Below are positions 26,475-35,426 of a stretch of DNA of 64,000 bases, in pieces. The number at the start of each line of letters is the position of its first letter. Position 1 is the first letter of the stretch. The notes below the pieces were generated by a model. The model searched no databases and was not told where the DNA came from. It saw nothing but the letters and a program-made list of their open reading frames with translations. A program made the position numbers and the translations under genes. The DNA is taken from contig JAXMCI010000005.1 in the NCBI GenBank assembly GCA_046349435.1, forward strand, positions 1 through 64,000, in the 5' to 3' direction. Source of the stretch: JAXMCI01 sp046349435 (GTDB taxonomy: Bacteria; Pseudomonadota; Alphaproteobacteria; Dongiales; Dongiaceae).

Positions 26475-27364
26475 TGGGCCGGCTCAGCGGCCGCGTCGCC
26501 ATCGTCACCGGCGCCGGGCGCGGCCTCGGCCGGGCGCACGCCCTGGCGCTGGCGGCCGAGGGCGCGAAGGTCGTCGTCAACGACCTCGGCGGCGACCTGC
26601 AGGGCAACGGCACCGACATCACCCCGGCCCGCGAGGTGGTGGCGGAGATCGAGCGACTGGGCGGCGAGGCGCTGGTCAGCGGCCACGACGTCGGCGACTG
26701 GGACCAGGCCGAGGCGCTGGTGCGCCTGGCGGCCGAGCGCTTCGGCGACCTGCATGTGCTGGTCAACAATGCCGGCATCCTGCGCGACCGCACCCTCGCC
26801 AACATGAGCGAGGCGGAGTGGGACGCGGTGATCCGCGTCCACCTCAAGGGCCATGCCGCGACCTCGCGCCACGCCATGGCCTACTGGCGCGACCGCGCCA
26901 AGGCCGGCCACCCGACCAGCGGCTCGGTCATCCACACCACCTCGCTGGCCGGGCTGATCGGCACCTTCGGCCAGGCCAACTACGCCGCCGCCAAGCTCGG
27001 CATCGTCGCGCTGTCGCGGGTGATCGCCGCCGAGGGGGCGAAGTACAACGTCCGCTCCAACGCCGTGTCGCCCTCCGCCCGGACCCGCATCGAGACCAGC
27101 CTGAAGGCGCCGCCGGAGGGCGTGTTCGACGTCTTCCACCCGGCCAACGTCTCGCCGCTGATCGCCTGGCTCGCCTGCGCCGACTGCCCGGCCACCGGCC
27201 AGGTCTTCCAGATCTACGGCAACCGCGTCGAGGTGATGGCCCACACCGAGATCGCGGTCGACGAGCGCACCGAGGGCCGCTGGACGCTCGACGCGCTCGA
27301 CCGGGCGCTGGCCGGGCGCCTCAAGCCGGCGCCGCGGCTCGCCGATTTCGTCGAGGGGCTGTAG
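26474..27364 (+). CDS. SDR-family dehydrogenase (17-beta-HSD4/3-hydroxyacyl-CoA type)
   Basis: 296 residues. The cofactor motif TGAGRGLGRAHALAL near residue 14 and VVNDLGGD (Asp favouring NAD) are followed by NNAG, and by the catalytic YAAAK near residue 175. The sequence is closest in style to the dehydrogenase domain of peroxisomal multifunctional enzyme type 2, which oxidises 3-hydroxyacyl-CoAs. The usual catalytic Ser region reads SVIHTTSLAG. It probably oxidises the hydroxyacyl-CoA made by one of the MaoC-type hydratases encoded here. It starts at ATG in TGATG, 1 nt overlapping the DUF35 stop. Confidence 0.9.
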   Translation: MGRLSGRVAIVTGAGRGLGRAHALALAAEGAKVVVNDLGGDLQGNGTDITPAREVVAEIERLGGEALVSGHDVGDWDQAEALVRLAAERFGDLHVLVNNAGILRDRTLANMSEAEWDAVIRVHLKGHAATSRHAMAYWRDRAKAGHPTSGSVIHTTSLAGLIGTFGQANYAAAKLGIVALSRVIAAEGAKYNVRSNAVSPSARTRIETSLKAPPEGVFDVFHPANVSPLIAWLACADCPATGQVFQIYGNRVEVMAHTEIAVDERTEGRWTLDALDRALAGRLKPAPRLADFVEGL

Positions 27365-27398
27365 CCCGCTTCCGATCCATGAGCAGGAGCCCGATCCC

Positions 27399-28253
27399 GT
27401 GACCTCCGACTTCTCTGGCGACCTCTCTGGCCTGGGGCGCTTGCGCAAGACCCAGGAGTTCCGCGTCAACACGGTGCGGCTGGCGCAGTTCGCCGCCGCC
27501 ATCGACGACGAGAACCCGCGGCACCTGGAGGGCGCGGTCGCCTCGCCGATCTTCGCCAACGTGCCGCCGATGCAGCCGACCATCGAGGTGCTGCGCGCGG
27601 TGACGCCCGCCTTCGCCTTCCACGGCCAGCACGACTTCCACTATCACCGCGCCATCCGCCCGGGCATGCGGCTGTTCTCCCAGGCCACGCTGCGCGGCGC
27701 CATCCCCTCCGCCGCCGGCGTCTCGATCATGATCAAGGCGGAGACGCTGGACGAGACCGGCGCGCTGGTCGACGAGCAGTACTTCACCGCGCTGGTCGCC
27801 GGGGCGAAGCTCGACAAGCCGGTCGGCGAGGCGGCGCCGGACCACCGCCTGCCCGAGGCGGCCCGGGCGGCGGCGCCGATCGCCACCGCGACCTACCCCA
27901 TGGCGGCCGACCAGACCGCGCGCTACGCCGACGCGGCGCGCGACTACTCCGCCTACACGCTCAGGCTCGATGCCGCCAAGGCTCTGGGCTTCGAGCACCT
28001 GCTGGTGCACGGCATGCTGACCATGGCCTTCGCCGGCCGGGCGATCGTCGAGCATGCCTGCGGCGGCGACGTCGACCGGCTGAAGCGGCTGGCCGGGCGC
28101 TTCTCGGCGCCGGTCTTCCTCACGCCGGGCCAGGCGATCACCACGCGGATCTGGCGGCTCGAGGGCAAGGGCGGCCGGCAGGCCTTCGGCTACGAGGCGA
28201 GCGAGGCGTCGGGCAACACGGTGATCAAGCACGGTCTGGCGGAGGTGGCGTGA
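27399..28253 (+). CDS. Double-hotdog MaoC-like dehydratase (FAS1-DH type)
   Basis: 284 residues comprising two tandem hotdog folds. The N-terminal half holds a degenerate hydratase motif (IDDENPRH). The C-terminal half ends its helix with FEHLLVHGMLTMAFAGR, but the position of the usual Asp-x-Asn-Pro-x-His motif reads YSAYTLRLDAAKALGF, so only one site looks catalytic. This matches the family annotated as FAS1-like dehydratase or mesaconyl-C4-CoA-hydratase-like proteins. GTG at 27399 is the start. It overlaps the acyl-CoA ligase gene by 1 nt (TGATG). Hydration of an enoyl-CoA intermediate is the likely role. Confidence 0.85.
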   Translation: MTSDFSGDLSGLGRLRKTQEFRVNTVRLAQFAAAIDDENPRHLEGAVASPIFANVPPMQPTIEVLRAVTPAFAFHGQHDFHYHRAIRPGMRLFSQATLRGAIPSAAGVSIMIKAETLDETGALVDEQYFTALVAGAKLDKPVGEAAPDHRLPEAARAAAPIATATYPMAADQTARYADAARDYSAYTLRLDAAKALGFEHLLVHGMLTMAFAGRAIVEHACGGDVDRLKRLAGRFSAPVFLTPGQAITTRIWRLEGKGGRQAFGYEASEASGNTVIKHGLAEVA

Positions 28254-29866
28254 TGACCCAGGCTACGCACGGCGACGTCGGTCCTTCCTGGAGCGTCATC
28301 AAGCACCAGACCTGCTCCGCGCTGGTCGCCGAGGGCTGCCTCGAGGATCCCGAGCGCCCGGCCATCATCGTCGAGGACGGGCTGGTGGTGACGCGGCGCG
28401 AGCTGCTCGAGCACATCGAGCGCTTCGCCGGCTACCTCAAGCCGCACCTCAAGCCCGGCGACCGCGTCGCGGTGATGCTCGACAACCGCGTCGAGTTCAT
28501 GATCGCGCTGTTCGCCATCGTCGCCAACCGCGCCTTCCTGGTGTCGATCGCGCCGACCGCCCAGGCGCACGACGCCGGCCACATCCTGCGCGACTCGCAG
28601 CCGGTGCTGGCGATCGCCGGCGAGGCGCAGAAGCAGGTGCTCGACCAGCTGCGCCCGGAATGCCCGTCGCTGAAGGACATCCTGGTGACCCGCGGCGAGG
28701 AGCCGAACGGCTTCGCCCACTACGAGAGCCAGGCGGAGCGCATCTCGCTCGCCGACGCGCCCTGCCAGCGCGACGACATCATCACCGTCTTCTACACTTC
28801 GGGCACGACCGGCGCGCCCAAGGGCTGCATGCTCGACCATGGCTGGTGGCTGCGCGTGCTCGACCTCGACCAGCTGCTGTTCCCGCGCAGCTGGCAGGAC
28901 CGCCAGCTCTGCTGCCTGCCCTTCTACTACGCCGACCCGGCGATCCAGCTGATGACCTCGCTGACGACGCGCGGCACGATGATCGCCATGCGCCGCTTCA
29001 GCGTCTCGCGCTACTGGGACGTGGTGCGGCGCTACGACGCCTCGGAGATGCTGTCGATCGCCTCGATCCCGGCGCTGCTGCTGAAGGGCGAGCCGGGCCC
29101 GCGCGAGCGCGACCACCGCATGCGCGGCGCCGTCCATGCCGGCCTGCCCAAGCAGCTGCACCGCCAGCTGGTCGACCGCTTCGGCTTCCACTGGTACGAC
29201 AACTACGGCAGCACCGAGGGTGGCATCATGTCCCGCATGCCGGTCGGCATGGCCGAGGAGCTGGTCGGCGCCGGCTCGATCGGCATCGAGGCGCCCGACG
29301 TCAAGATCCGCGTCGTCGACGACGAGGACCGCGACGTTCCGGTCGGCGAGATCGGCGAGGCGCTGATCGGCGGGCCGGACCTGTTCCGCGGCTACCTCAA
29401 CCGGCCGGAGGTGACCGCCGAGGCGATGCGCGGCGGCTGGTACCATACCGGCGACCTGGTGCGGCGCGACGAGCGCGGCCTGCTCTACTTCGTCGGCCGC
29501 AAGAAGGACATGATCCGGCGCAGCGGCGAGAACATCGCCGCCGCCGAGGTCGAGGCGGTGATCCGCTCCAACCCGAAGGTGCTGGAGGTGGCGGTCATCC
29601 CGGTGCCGGACGAGCTGCGCGGCGAGGAGGTCAAGGCCTACATCCTGCTGAAGGAGGGCCTGACCCAGGCCGACCTGCCGCCCGAGGAGATCGTCGAGTT
29701 CTGCCGCGCGCGGCTGGCCGCCTACAAGACGCCGCGCTACATCGAGTACCGCACGGAGGATTTCGAGCGCACGCCCTCCATGCGGGTGCACAAGCAGCCG
29801 CTGCTGAAGGAGCGGCCGGACCTGATCGCCGGCTGCTGGGACCGCGAGACCGGCACCATCCGCTAG
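28253..29866 (+). CDS. ATP-dependent acyl-CoA synthetase (AMP-forming, ANL superfamily)
   Basis: 537 residues from the ATG at 28253 (GGAGG 7 nt upstream; GTG 28250 is an alternative). Adenylate-forming motifs: P-loop YTSGTTGAPKG about residue 180, A5 YDNYGSTEGG about residue 320, A7 YHTGDLVRRDERG, A8 hinge GRKKDMIRRSGENI, and the A10 Lys region RVHKQPLLKE near the end. The CaiC/crotonobetaine-CoA-ligase-like spacing (YGSTEGG, CWDRETG end) suggests a small carboxylate with a polar or nitrogenous group. It makes the CoA thioester on which the thiolase-fold, SDR and MaoC proteins act. Confidence 0.91.
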   Translation: MTQATHGDVGPSWSVIKHQTCSALVAEGCLEDPERPAIIVEDGLVVTRRELLEHIERFAGYLKPHLKPGDRVAVMLDNRVEFMIALFAIVANRAFLVSIAPTAQAHDAGHILRDSQPVLAIAGEAQKQVLDQLRPECPSLKDILVTRGEEPNGFAHYESQAERISLADAPCQRDDIITVFYTSGTTGAPKGCMLDHGWWLRVLDLDQLLFPRSWQDRQLCCLPFYYADPAIQLMTSLTTRGTMIAMRRFSVSRYWDVVRRYDASEMLSIASIPALLLKGEPGPRERDHRMRGAVHAGLPKQLHRQLVDRFGFHWYDNYGSTEGGIMSRMPVGMAEELVGAGSIGIEAPDVKIRVVDDEDRDVPVGEIGEALIGGPDLFRGYLNRPEVTAEAMRGGWYHTGDLVRRDERGLLYFVGRKKDMIRRSGENIAAAEVEAVIRSNPKVLEVAVIPVPDELRGEEVKAYILLKEGLTQADLPPEEIVEFCRARLAAYKTPRYIEYRTEDFERTPSMRVHKQPLLKERPDLIAGCWDRETGTIR

Positions 29867-29882
29867 AGGGGAGCGAGCGACC

Positions 29883-31307
29883 ATGGCCGAGAGCAAAGCG
29901 GCCGGCGCGCCCGGGGCGCCGGAAACCTGCGACCTGGTGATCCGCAACGGCTACCTGCTGACGATGGACGAGCGGCGGCGGGTGTTCCCGAGCGGCTCGG
30001 TCGCCATCACCGGCTCGCGCATCGTCGCGGTCGGCACCGACCGCGACATCGCCGCGCGCTACAAGCCGCGCCGCACCATCGACGCGCGCGGCGCGGCCGT
30101 GCATCCGGGCTTCATCGACGGCCACACCCACGCGACGCTGCAGCTGACCCGCGGCGCCATCACCGACAAGCCGCACGACCCCTCGGACACCGGCCCCAGC
30201 CCCTACATCACCTGGTTCAACCAGCTCGAGGAGGAGGACGAGTACGCCTCGGCGCTGATGGCCTCGGTCGAGATGGCGCGCAACGGCTTCACCGGCTATC
30301 TCGAGGTCGGCACCGCCTTCTGGCCCGACACGGTGGCCGCGGCGGCCGAGGATGTCGGGATCCGCGTCTCGCTTGGCGATCCCTTCCTGTGGGACGAGCC
30401 CGACGCCGAGGGCATGTCGACGCTGATCCCGCGGGCGCCGGCCGACCGCAAGCGGGCGATGAAGCTGCTGGGCCAGCAGCTCAAGCGCAACCGCAACGCC
30501 GACTCGCTGGTCCGCGGCCATGTCGCCCTCTACGGCATCGGCAGCGCCAGCGACGAGCTGGCGCTCGCCGCCAAGAAGCTCGCCGACGAGAGCGGCGCGG
30601 TGCTGACGCAGCACCAGAACTTCACCGCCGACGACGTCGCGCACGACACCAGGCGGTTCGGCAAGCATCCGCTGCTGCACTATGCCGAGATCGGCTTCCT
30701 CGGCCCCAACTGCACCTTCACCCACATGAACGTCATCCATGACGACGAGGTGAAGGCGGTGGTCGAGTCCGGCCTGTCGATCGTCTGGCAGCCCGGCAAC
30801 TACATGTACTACGCCATCTCCGACCAGATGCGCTCGCGCATGGCGACCCTCCACCAGGCCGGGGTCAACATGACCTTCGGCGCCGACGTCGCCAAGATCT
30901 GGGTGTTCGGCGAGCTGGGATTCATCGGCTACCTCGTGGCCCGCCAGGTCGGCCACTACCTGCCCTGCGAGTCGATCCTCGAGATGTTCACCATCGGCGG
31001 CGCCCGGGCGATGGGGCTGCAGAACGAGGTCGGCTCGCTCGAGCCCGGCAAGCGCGCCGACATCGTCATCCGGCGCGACGACATGCCGGACCAGCAGCCG
31101 GCGCTCGACGTGGTGCGCCACCTGGCGCTGATCAGCCGTACCAAGTCGGTCGACACGGTGCTGGTCAACGGCGAGATCGTCGTCCGCCACGGCCACCTGA
31201 CGCGGCTCGACGAGGAAGCGGTCTATGCCCGCGCCCAGGAATCGGGCCGCCGCATGTCGGAGCGGGTCGGCCTCAAGCTCGGCACCTTCTGGCCGAAGGT
31301 CGAATAG
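29883..31307 (+). CDS. Metal-dependent amidohydrolase (TrzN/AtzA/MtaD-like)
   Basis: 474 residues. Metal ligands: HxH in PGFIDGHTHATLQ near residue 82, a His in the LTQHQNFTADD strand, a His in FTHMNVIHDDE, and the Asp in MTFGADVAK. This is the subtype III aminohydrolase pattern of guanine/cytosine/chlorotriazine deaminases (one metal, water activation). It ends with GSLEPGKRADIVI, the usual composite-domain return strand. It would hydrolyse an amine, amide or guanidine-like group from a ring or chain. Placed between the ligase and importer 2, it suggests the imported compound is deaminated. The substrate is not predictable from sequence. Confidence 0.9.
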   Translation: MAESKAAGAPGAPETCDLVIRNGYLLTMDERRRVFPSGSVAITGSRIVAVGTDRDIAARYKPRRTIDARGAAVHPGFIDGHTHATLQLTRGAITDKPHDPSDTGPSPYITWFNQLEEEDEYASALMASVEMARNGFTGYLEVGTAFWPDTVAAAAEDVGIRVSLGDPFLWDEPDAEGMSTLIPRAPADRKRAMKLLGQQLKRNRNADSLVRGHVALYGIGSASDELALAAKKLADESGAVLTQHQNFTADDVAHDTRRFGKHPLLHYAEIGFLGPNCTFTHMNVIHDDEVKAVVESGLSIVWQPGNYMYYAISDQMRSRMATLHQAGVNMTFGADVAKIWVFGELGFIGYLVARQVGHYLPCESILEMFTIGGARAMGLQNEVGSLEPGKRADIVIRRDDMPDQQPALDVVRHLALISRTKSVDTVLVNGEIVVRHGHLTRLDEEAVYARAQESGRRMSERVGLKLGTFWPKVE

Positions 31308-31315
31308 TCCAGGCG

Positions 31316-32377
31316 ATGTCGGCGATCACCCTCAACGACGTCTCCAAGCATTACGGGCCGGTGCGGGCCCTGGACAAGGTCTCCCTGCAGGTCTCGCAGG
31401 GCGAGTTCGCCACCATCCTGGGGCCGAGCGGCTCGGGCAAGACGACGCTGCTGTCGATCATCGCCGGCATCACGCCGCCGACCAGCGGCCGCATCGCCAT
31501 CGGCGAGCGCGACGTCACCTGGCTGCCGGCGGCCGACCGCAATGTCGGGCTGGTCTTCCAGAGCTACGCCCTGTTCCCGCACATGACGGTGCAGGACAAC
31601 GTCGCCTTCCCGCTCAGCATCCGCCGCGTCCCCAAGCCCGAGATCCAGCGCCGCGTCAAGGAAGCGCTCGAGCTGGTCCGCCTCGGCGAGTATGGCGAGC
31701 GGCGCCCCTCGGCGCTGTCCGGCGGCCAGCAGCAGCGCGTGGCGCTGGCCCGCGCCATCGTCTTCAAGCCCGACATCCTGCTGCTCGACGAGCCGCTGGC
31801 GGCACTCGACCGCAAGCTGCGCGAGGAGGTCCGGCACGAGATCCGCCGCCTGCAGCGCTCGCTCGGCATCACCACCGTGCTGGTCACCCACGACCAGGAC
31901 GAGGCGCTGTCGCTGTCCGACCGCATCATCCTGGTGCAGGGCGGCAAGGTGGTGCAGACCGACACGCCGGAGCTCGCCTACAACCGGCCGCAGAGCCGCT
32001 TCGTCGCCGACTTCCTCGGCGTCGCCAACTTCCTCGAGGGCGAGATCGAGGCCGCGGCCGGCGGCAACGCGCTGAGGCTGGCCAGCGGCGAGCTGGTGCC
32101 CTGCGGCGCGCCGGCGCCCGGCACGCCGCGCAAGGTCTGCGGCGTGTTGCGGCCCGAGCAGATCCTGCTGCGCAACGGGCCGGCCCCGACCGGGCTGACG
32201 GCGCGCATCAGCGAGGCGATCTTCTTCGGCGACAGCGTGCGCTACGTCGTCACGCTCGACAGCGGGCGGACGCTCATCGCCCACGTCGTCGAGGCCCAGA
32301 TCAGGCACCGGGAGGGTGCCCTTGTATCGCTCCACTGGGAGCCGGGGAGCGTATGGATCCTGCCGGAGCAGGAGTGA
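31316..32377 (+). CDS. PotA-like ABC ATP-binding protein (importer 2)
   Basis: 353 residues. All ATPase motifs are intact: Walker A GPSGSGKTTLL, Q-loop VFQSYALFPHMTVQDNV, signature LSGGQQQRVALARAI, Walker B ILLLDEPLAALDRKLRE, H-loop VTHDQDEALSLSD. The C-terminal TOBE domain is RPEQILLRNGP. It begins 8 nt after the amidohydrolase stop, tying the second importer to the catabolic operon. It is more closely related to importer 1's ATPase in motif sequence than to MalK. Confidence 0.93.
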   Translation: MSAITLNDVSKHYGPVRALDKVSLQVSQGEFATILGPSGSGKTTLLSIIAGITPPTSGRIAIGERDVTWLPAADRNVGLVFQSYALFPHMTVQDNVAFPLSIRRVPKPEIQRRVKEALELVRLGEYGERRPSALSGGQQQRVALARAIVFKPDILLLDEPLAALDRKLREEVRHEIRRLQRSLGITTVLVTHDQDEALSLSDRIILVQGGKVVQTDTPELAYNRPQSRFVADFLGVANFLEGEIEAAAGGNALRLASGELVPCGAPAPGTPRKVCGVLRPEQILLRNGPAPTGLTARISEAIFFGDSVRYVVTLDSGRTLIAHVVEAQIRHREGALVSLHWEPGSVWILPEQE

Positions 32378-32472
32378 GCGGCGCGGCCCGCGCGCCGCGA
32401 TACGGAGGGAGGCCGGGCTTCAACGGCGTCCAGGGCGGGCAACAGCAGGCGTTACGACAAGGGAGAAGCCTA

Positions 32473-33498
32473 ATGCTTAGATCGACTTTTCTGCGCAGCG
32501 CGGCCATCGCCGCGATCTCTGCGCTCGCCTTCTCGGCCGGCGCGCGCGCCGAGGAAGGCAAGGAGCTGCACGTCCTCTGGTCGGGCGGGCAGTATGGCGA
32601 CGCGGTCGAGAAGTGCATCAACCAGCCCTTCACCGCGGCGACCGGCATCAAGGTGATCACCGAGAGCCCCGGTGGCCTCGCCAAGCTGCAGGCGATGAAC
32701 GAGGCGGGCAACATCACCTCGACGGTGTTCGACCTGCCGACCGACGAGCTCAAGCGCGGCACCGCCCAGGGGCTGCTCGAGCCGATGGACTGGAAGGCGA
32801 TCGATCCCGAGCCGATGTATGACGAGGCGAAGGACAAGTACGGCATCGGCACCTCCTACTTCTCGACCATCATGGCCTACCGGGCCGACGCCAAGGCGCC
32901 GAAGAACTGGGTCGAGTTCTTCGACACCAAGAACTTCCCGGGCAAGCGGGCCCTGCCCGACTATCCCGGCTACACCCTGGTGTTCGCCGCGCTGGGTGAC
33001 GGCGTGCCGGTCGACAAGCTGTTCCCGCTCGACCTCGACCGCGCCTTCAAGACCCTCAACCGCATCAAGGCCGACACCATCTGGTGGCAGGCCGGCGCCC
33101 AGTCGGCGCAGCTGCTGAAGGACAACGAGGCGCAGTACGCCATCGCCTGGTCGGGCCGCGTCGTCGGCAAGGAGGGCATCGTCACCAGCTTCCAGGACGG
33201 CATGCTCGACCTCTCCTGGTTCGGCGTCGCCAAGGGCGCCTCGGCGGCGGAGAAGGCGGCGGCCTGGAAGTGGCTGCACTGGCACACCAACGCCAAGAAC
33301 CAGGCCTGCGTCGCCACCTACATCTCCTACACCGGGCCGAGCCCCGACCTCGACCCGCTGCTGCCCAAGGACAAGCTGAAGGAGTACCCGACCTACTCCG
33401 AGAACAAGAAGGTGCAGTGGCTGGCCAACGCTCAGTGGTGGCTGGACAATGCCGACGTGGTCGAGAAGCGCTGGCAGGAGTTCAAGCTCCAGCAATAG
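32473..33498 (+). CDS. PotD-like periplasmic solute-binding protein (importer 2)
   Basis: 341 residues from the ATG at 32473. Sec signal peptide about residues 1-25 (SAAIAAISALAFSAGARAE). The mature binding protein has HVLWSGGQYGDAVEKC, PTDELKRG, TIWWQAGAQSAQLLKDNEA and AIAWSGRVVGKEG, aligning block for block with the binding protein at 21318-22361. The gene lies after the ATPase gene and before a stem-loop repeat. High expression relative to the permeases is expected for a binding protein and could be helped by the repeat. Ligand unknown; polyamine-like or other organic amine is a guess. Confidence 0.92.
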   Translation: MLRSTFLRSAAIAAISALAFSAGARAEEGKELHVLWSGGQYGDAVEKCINQPFTAATGIKVITESPGGLAKLQAMNEAGNITSTVFDLPTDELKRGTAQGLLEPMDWKAIDPEPMYDEAKDKYGIGTSYFSTIMAYRADAKAPKNWVEFFDTKNFPGKRALPDYPGYTLVFAALGDGVPVDKLFPLDLDRAFKTLNRIKADTIWWQAGAQSAQLLKDNEAQYAIAWSGRVVGKEGIVTSFQDGMLDLSWFGVAKGASAAEKAAAWKWLHWHTNAKNQACVATYISYTGPSPDLDPLLPKDKLKEYPTYSENKKVQWLANAQWWLDNADVVEKRWQEFKLQQ

Positions 33499-33610
33499 CC
33501 GGAGCCCGGGCAGGAGCCGGCCGGAGACCTCCCAGCCGGCCGGCTCCGGCCACTTCCCGGATCGAGCCCCAAGGAATGGAAATCTCGCACCACCATCGTG
33601 CCGGCCTTAT

Positions 33611-33685
33611 CCTTCGACAAGCTCAGGATGAGGCTCTCGAGGCCGCGCTCGCTGGCCTCGAACCTCGTCCTGAGCCTGTCGAAGG
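33611..33685. repeat. REP-like long stem-loop inside the importer 2 operon
   Basis: Two imperfect inverted arms of 23 nt (33611-33633 and 33663-33685), both containing CCTTCGACA-GCTCAGGA, match at 21 of 23 positions. The 29-nt centre itself has a perfect 8-bp stem (TCGAGGCC/GGCCTCGA). This is a family of dispersed palindromes familiar from many alphaproteobacterial genomes. It lies between binding-protein and permease genes, where transcribed hairpins can stabilise the upstream message. Confidence 0.8.
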
Positions 33686-33724
33686 GCGAGGTCGGCACGG
33701 CGGGCGCGGCCGGAGGCAGCCGAC

Positions 33725-34603
33725 GTGACGGCCGGGACCGCGACGACCGCCGCGCCCGCGCTCGCGACCGGGCGCCGGCGGGGGCAGACCGAGCTCGCCC
33801 GGGCGGTGCCGCTGCTGATCTTCTTCCTGCTGTTCTTCGACATTCCGCTGATGCTGACGCTCGGCTGGAGCCTGCGGGTCAAGGGCGCCGGCAGCGGCGT
33901 GACGCTGGCCCACTACGCCGAGGTCTTCACCTCGCCGCTCTATTTGCCGGTGATCTGGCGCACCATGCAGGTGGCGCTCTCGGTCACCATCGTCACCGGG
34001 CTGCTGGGCTACCCGCTGGCGCTGTGGATGTCGCGCCTGCAGCCGGCCCGCCAGGTCGTCGCCGTCGGGCTCGTGGTCATCCCCTTCTGGGTCAGCATCC
34101 TGGTGCGCACCTACGCCTGGATCGTCGTGCTCGGCAATGGCGGCATCGTCAACCGCCTGCTGCAGGGCGCCGGGCTGACCGACCAGCCGATCGGGTTCCT
34201 CTACAACGAGTTCGGCGTCACCGTCGGCATGGTCAACGTCGTGCTGCCCTATCTCGTGCTGCCGCTGTTCGCCGCCATGCTGCGGGTCGACAAGCGCCTG
34301 CTGCAGGTGGCGGCGACCATGGGCGCGCGCGAGTGGACGATCTTCTGGCGCGTCTTCCTGCCGATCACCCTGCCCGCGCTGGTCGCCGGCATGGTGCTGG
34401 TCTTCATCCTCAGCCTCGGCTTCTACATCACCCCGGCGATCCTCGGCGGCGGCAAGGTGCCGATGGTCGCCAACATGATGGACTTCCTGATCAACCGCTT
34501 CCCCAACTGGGAGCGCGCCGCCACCATCTCGGTCTGCCTGCTGGCGCTGACGCTCGCCTTCTACGCCGCCTACCAGTGGCTGCGCGCGAGGACGCTGACG
34601 TGA
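33725..34603 (+). CDS. PotB-like ABC permease (importer 2)
   Basis: 292 residues from GTG 33725. Six membrane helices after a basic N-terminus (GRRRGQTELARAVPLLIFF). The EAA loop reads AATMGAREWTIFWRVFLPIT and the LGFYITPAILGGGKVPMVAN motif is the PotB-branch signature. It overlaps the PotC-like gene by 4 nt (GTGA). Forms the channel with that protein. It follows a 226-bp gap carrying the REP-like stem-loop. Confidence 0.9.
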   Translation: MTAGTATTAAPALATGRRRGQTELARAVPLLIFFLLFFDIPLMLTLGWSLRVKGAGSGVTLAHYAEVFTSPLYLPVIWRTMQVALSVTIVTGLLGYPLALWMSRLQPARQVVAVGLVVIPFWVSILVRTYAWIVVLGNGGIVNRLLQGAGLTDQPIGFLYNEFGVTVGMVNVVLPYLVLPLFAAMLRVDKRLLQVAATMGAREWTIFWRVFLPITLPALVAGMVLVFILSLGFYITPAILGGGKVPMVANMMDFLINRFPNWERAATISVCLLALTLAFYAAYQWLRARTLT

Positions 34604-35412
34604 GCGGCCCGCCGCGCCGCGGCCTCGGCGGCATCCTGCTGGCGCTGCTGGCGATCGGCGTGCTCGCCTTCCTCTGCCTGCCGATCGCCATCGTCGTGCC
34701 GATGTCCTTCAGCAGCGCCGATACCCTGACGTTCCCGCCGCCTTCGCTGTCGCTGCGCTGGTACGACGCCTTCTTCGGCGACAGCCGCTGGGTCGATGCC
34801 GGGCTCAACTCGCTGGTCCTGGCCTTCCTGTCGAGCAGCCTGGCGCTGATCTTCGGCACGCTCGCCGCCTACGCGCTGGTGCGCGGCAGCTTCATCGGCC
34901 GGCGGGTGCTGGAGAGCAACTTCGTGGCGCCGATGATCATCCCGCCGGTGATCACCGCCGTCGCGCTCTACATCTTCTTCGCCAAGACCCGCATCCTCGG
35001 CAGCTTCCCCGGGCTGGTGGCGGCGCACACCGTGCTGTCGGCGCCCTATGTCGTGCTGCTGATGTCGGTGGCGATCCAGTCCTTCGACATCCGGATCGAG
35101 CAGGTGGCGCTGACGCTGGGCGCCTCCAAGAGCCAGATGCTGACCCGCATCCTGGTGCCCAACCTGGTGCCGAGCGCGCTCGCCGCCTGGATCTTCGCCT
35201 TCATCATCAGCTTCGACGAGGTGGTGGTGACGCAGTTCGTCGCCGGCCGCTACTTCACCATCCCGAAGAAGATGTTCAACGAGCTGATCCTGCAGATCAA
35301 CCCGACGATCACCGCGATCGCCACCATCCTGATCGGCCTCAGCGTGGTGACGCTCGGCATCGTCATGGTCCTGATGCGCCGCGCCGGCCTGCTGGCGGCG
35401 CGGCTGAACTAG
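34600..35412 (+). CDS. PotC-like ABC permease (importer 2)
   Basis: 270 residues from GTG 34600, overlapping the previous gene by 4 nt. Membrane segments begin with GILLALLAIGVLAFLCLPIA. IVVPMSFSSADTLTFPPP and FDEVVVTQFVAGRYFTIP match the PotC branch, and the EAA loop is ALTLGASKSQMLTRILVPNL. It completes importer 2 (ATPase, binding protein, two permeases). A MaoC-type gene follows after 14 nt. Confidence 0.91.
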   Translation: MSGPPRRGLGGILLALLAIGVLAFLCLPIAIVVPMSFSSADTLTFPPPSLSLRWYDAFFGDSRWVDAGLNSLVLAFLSSSLALIFGTLAAYALVRGSFIGRRVLESNFVAPMIIPPVITAVALYIFFAKTRILGSFPGLVAAHTVLSAPYVVLLMSVAIQSFDIRIEQVALTLGASKSQMLTRILVPNLVPSALAAWIFAFIISFDEVVVTQFVAGRYFTIPKKMFNELILQINPTITAIATILIGLSVVTLGIVMVLMRRAGLLAARLN

Positions 35413-35426
35413 CGGCGGAGAGGGCG

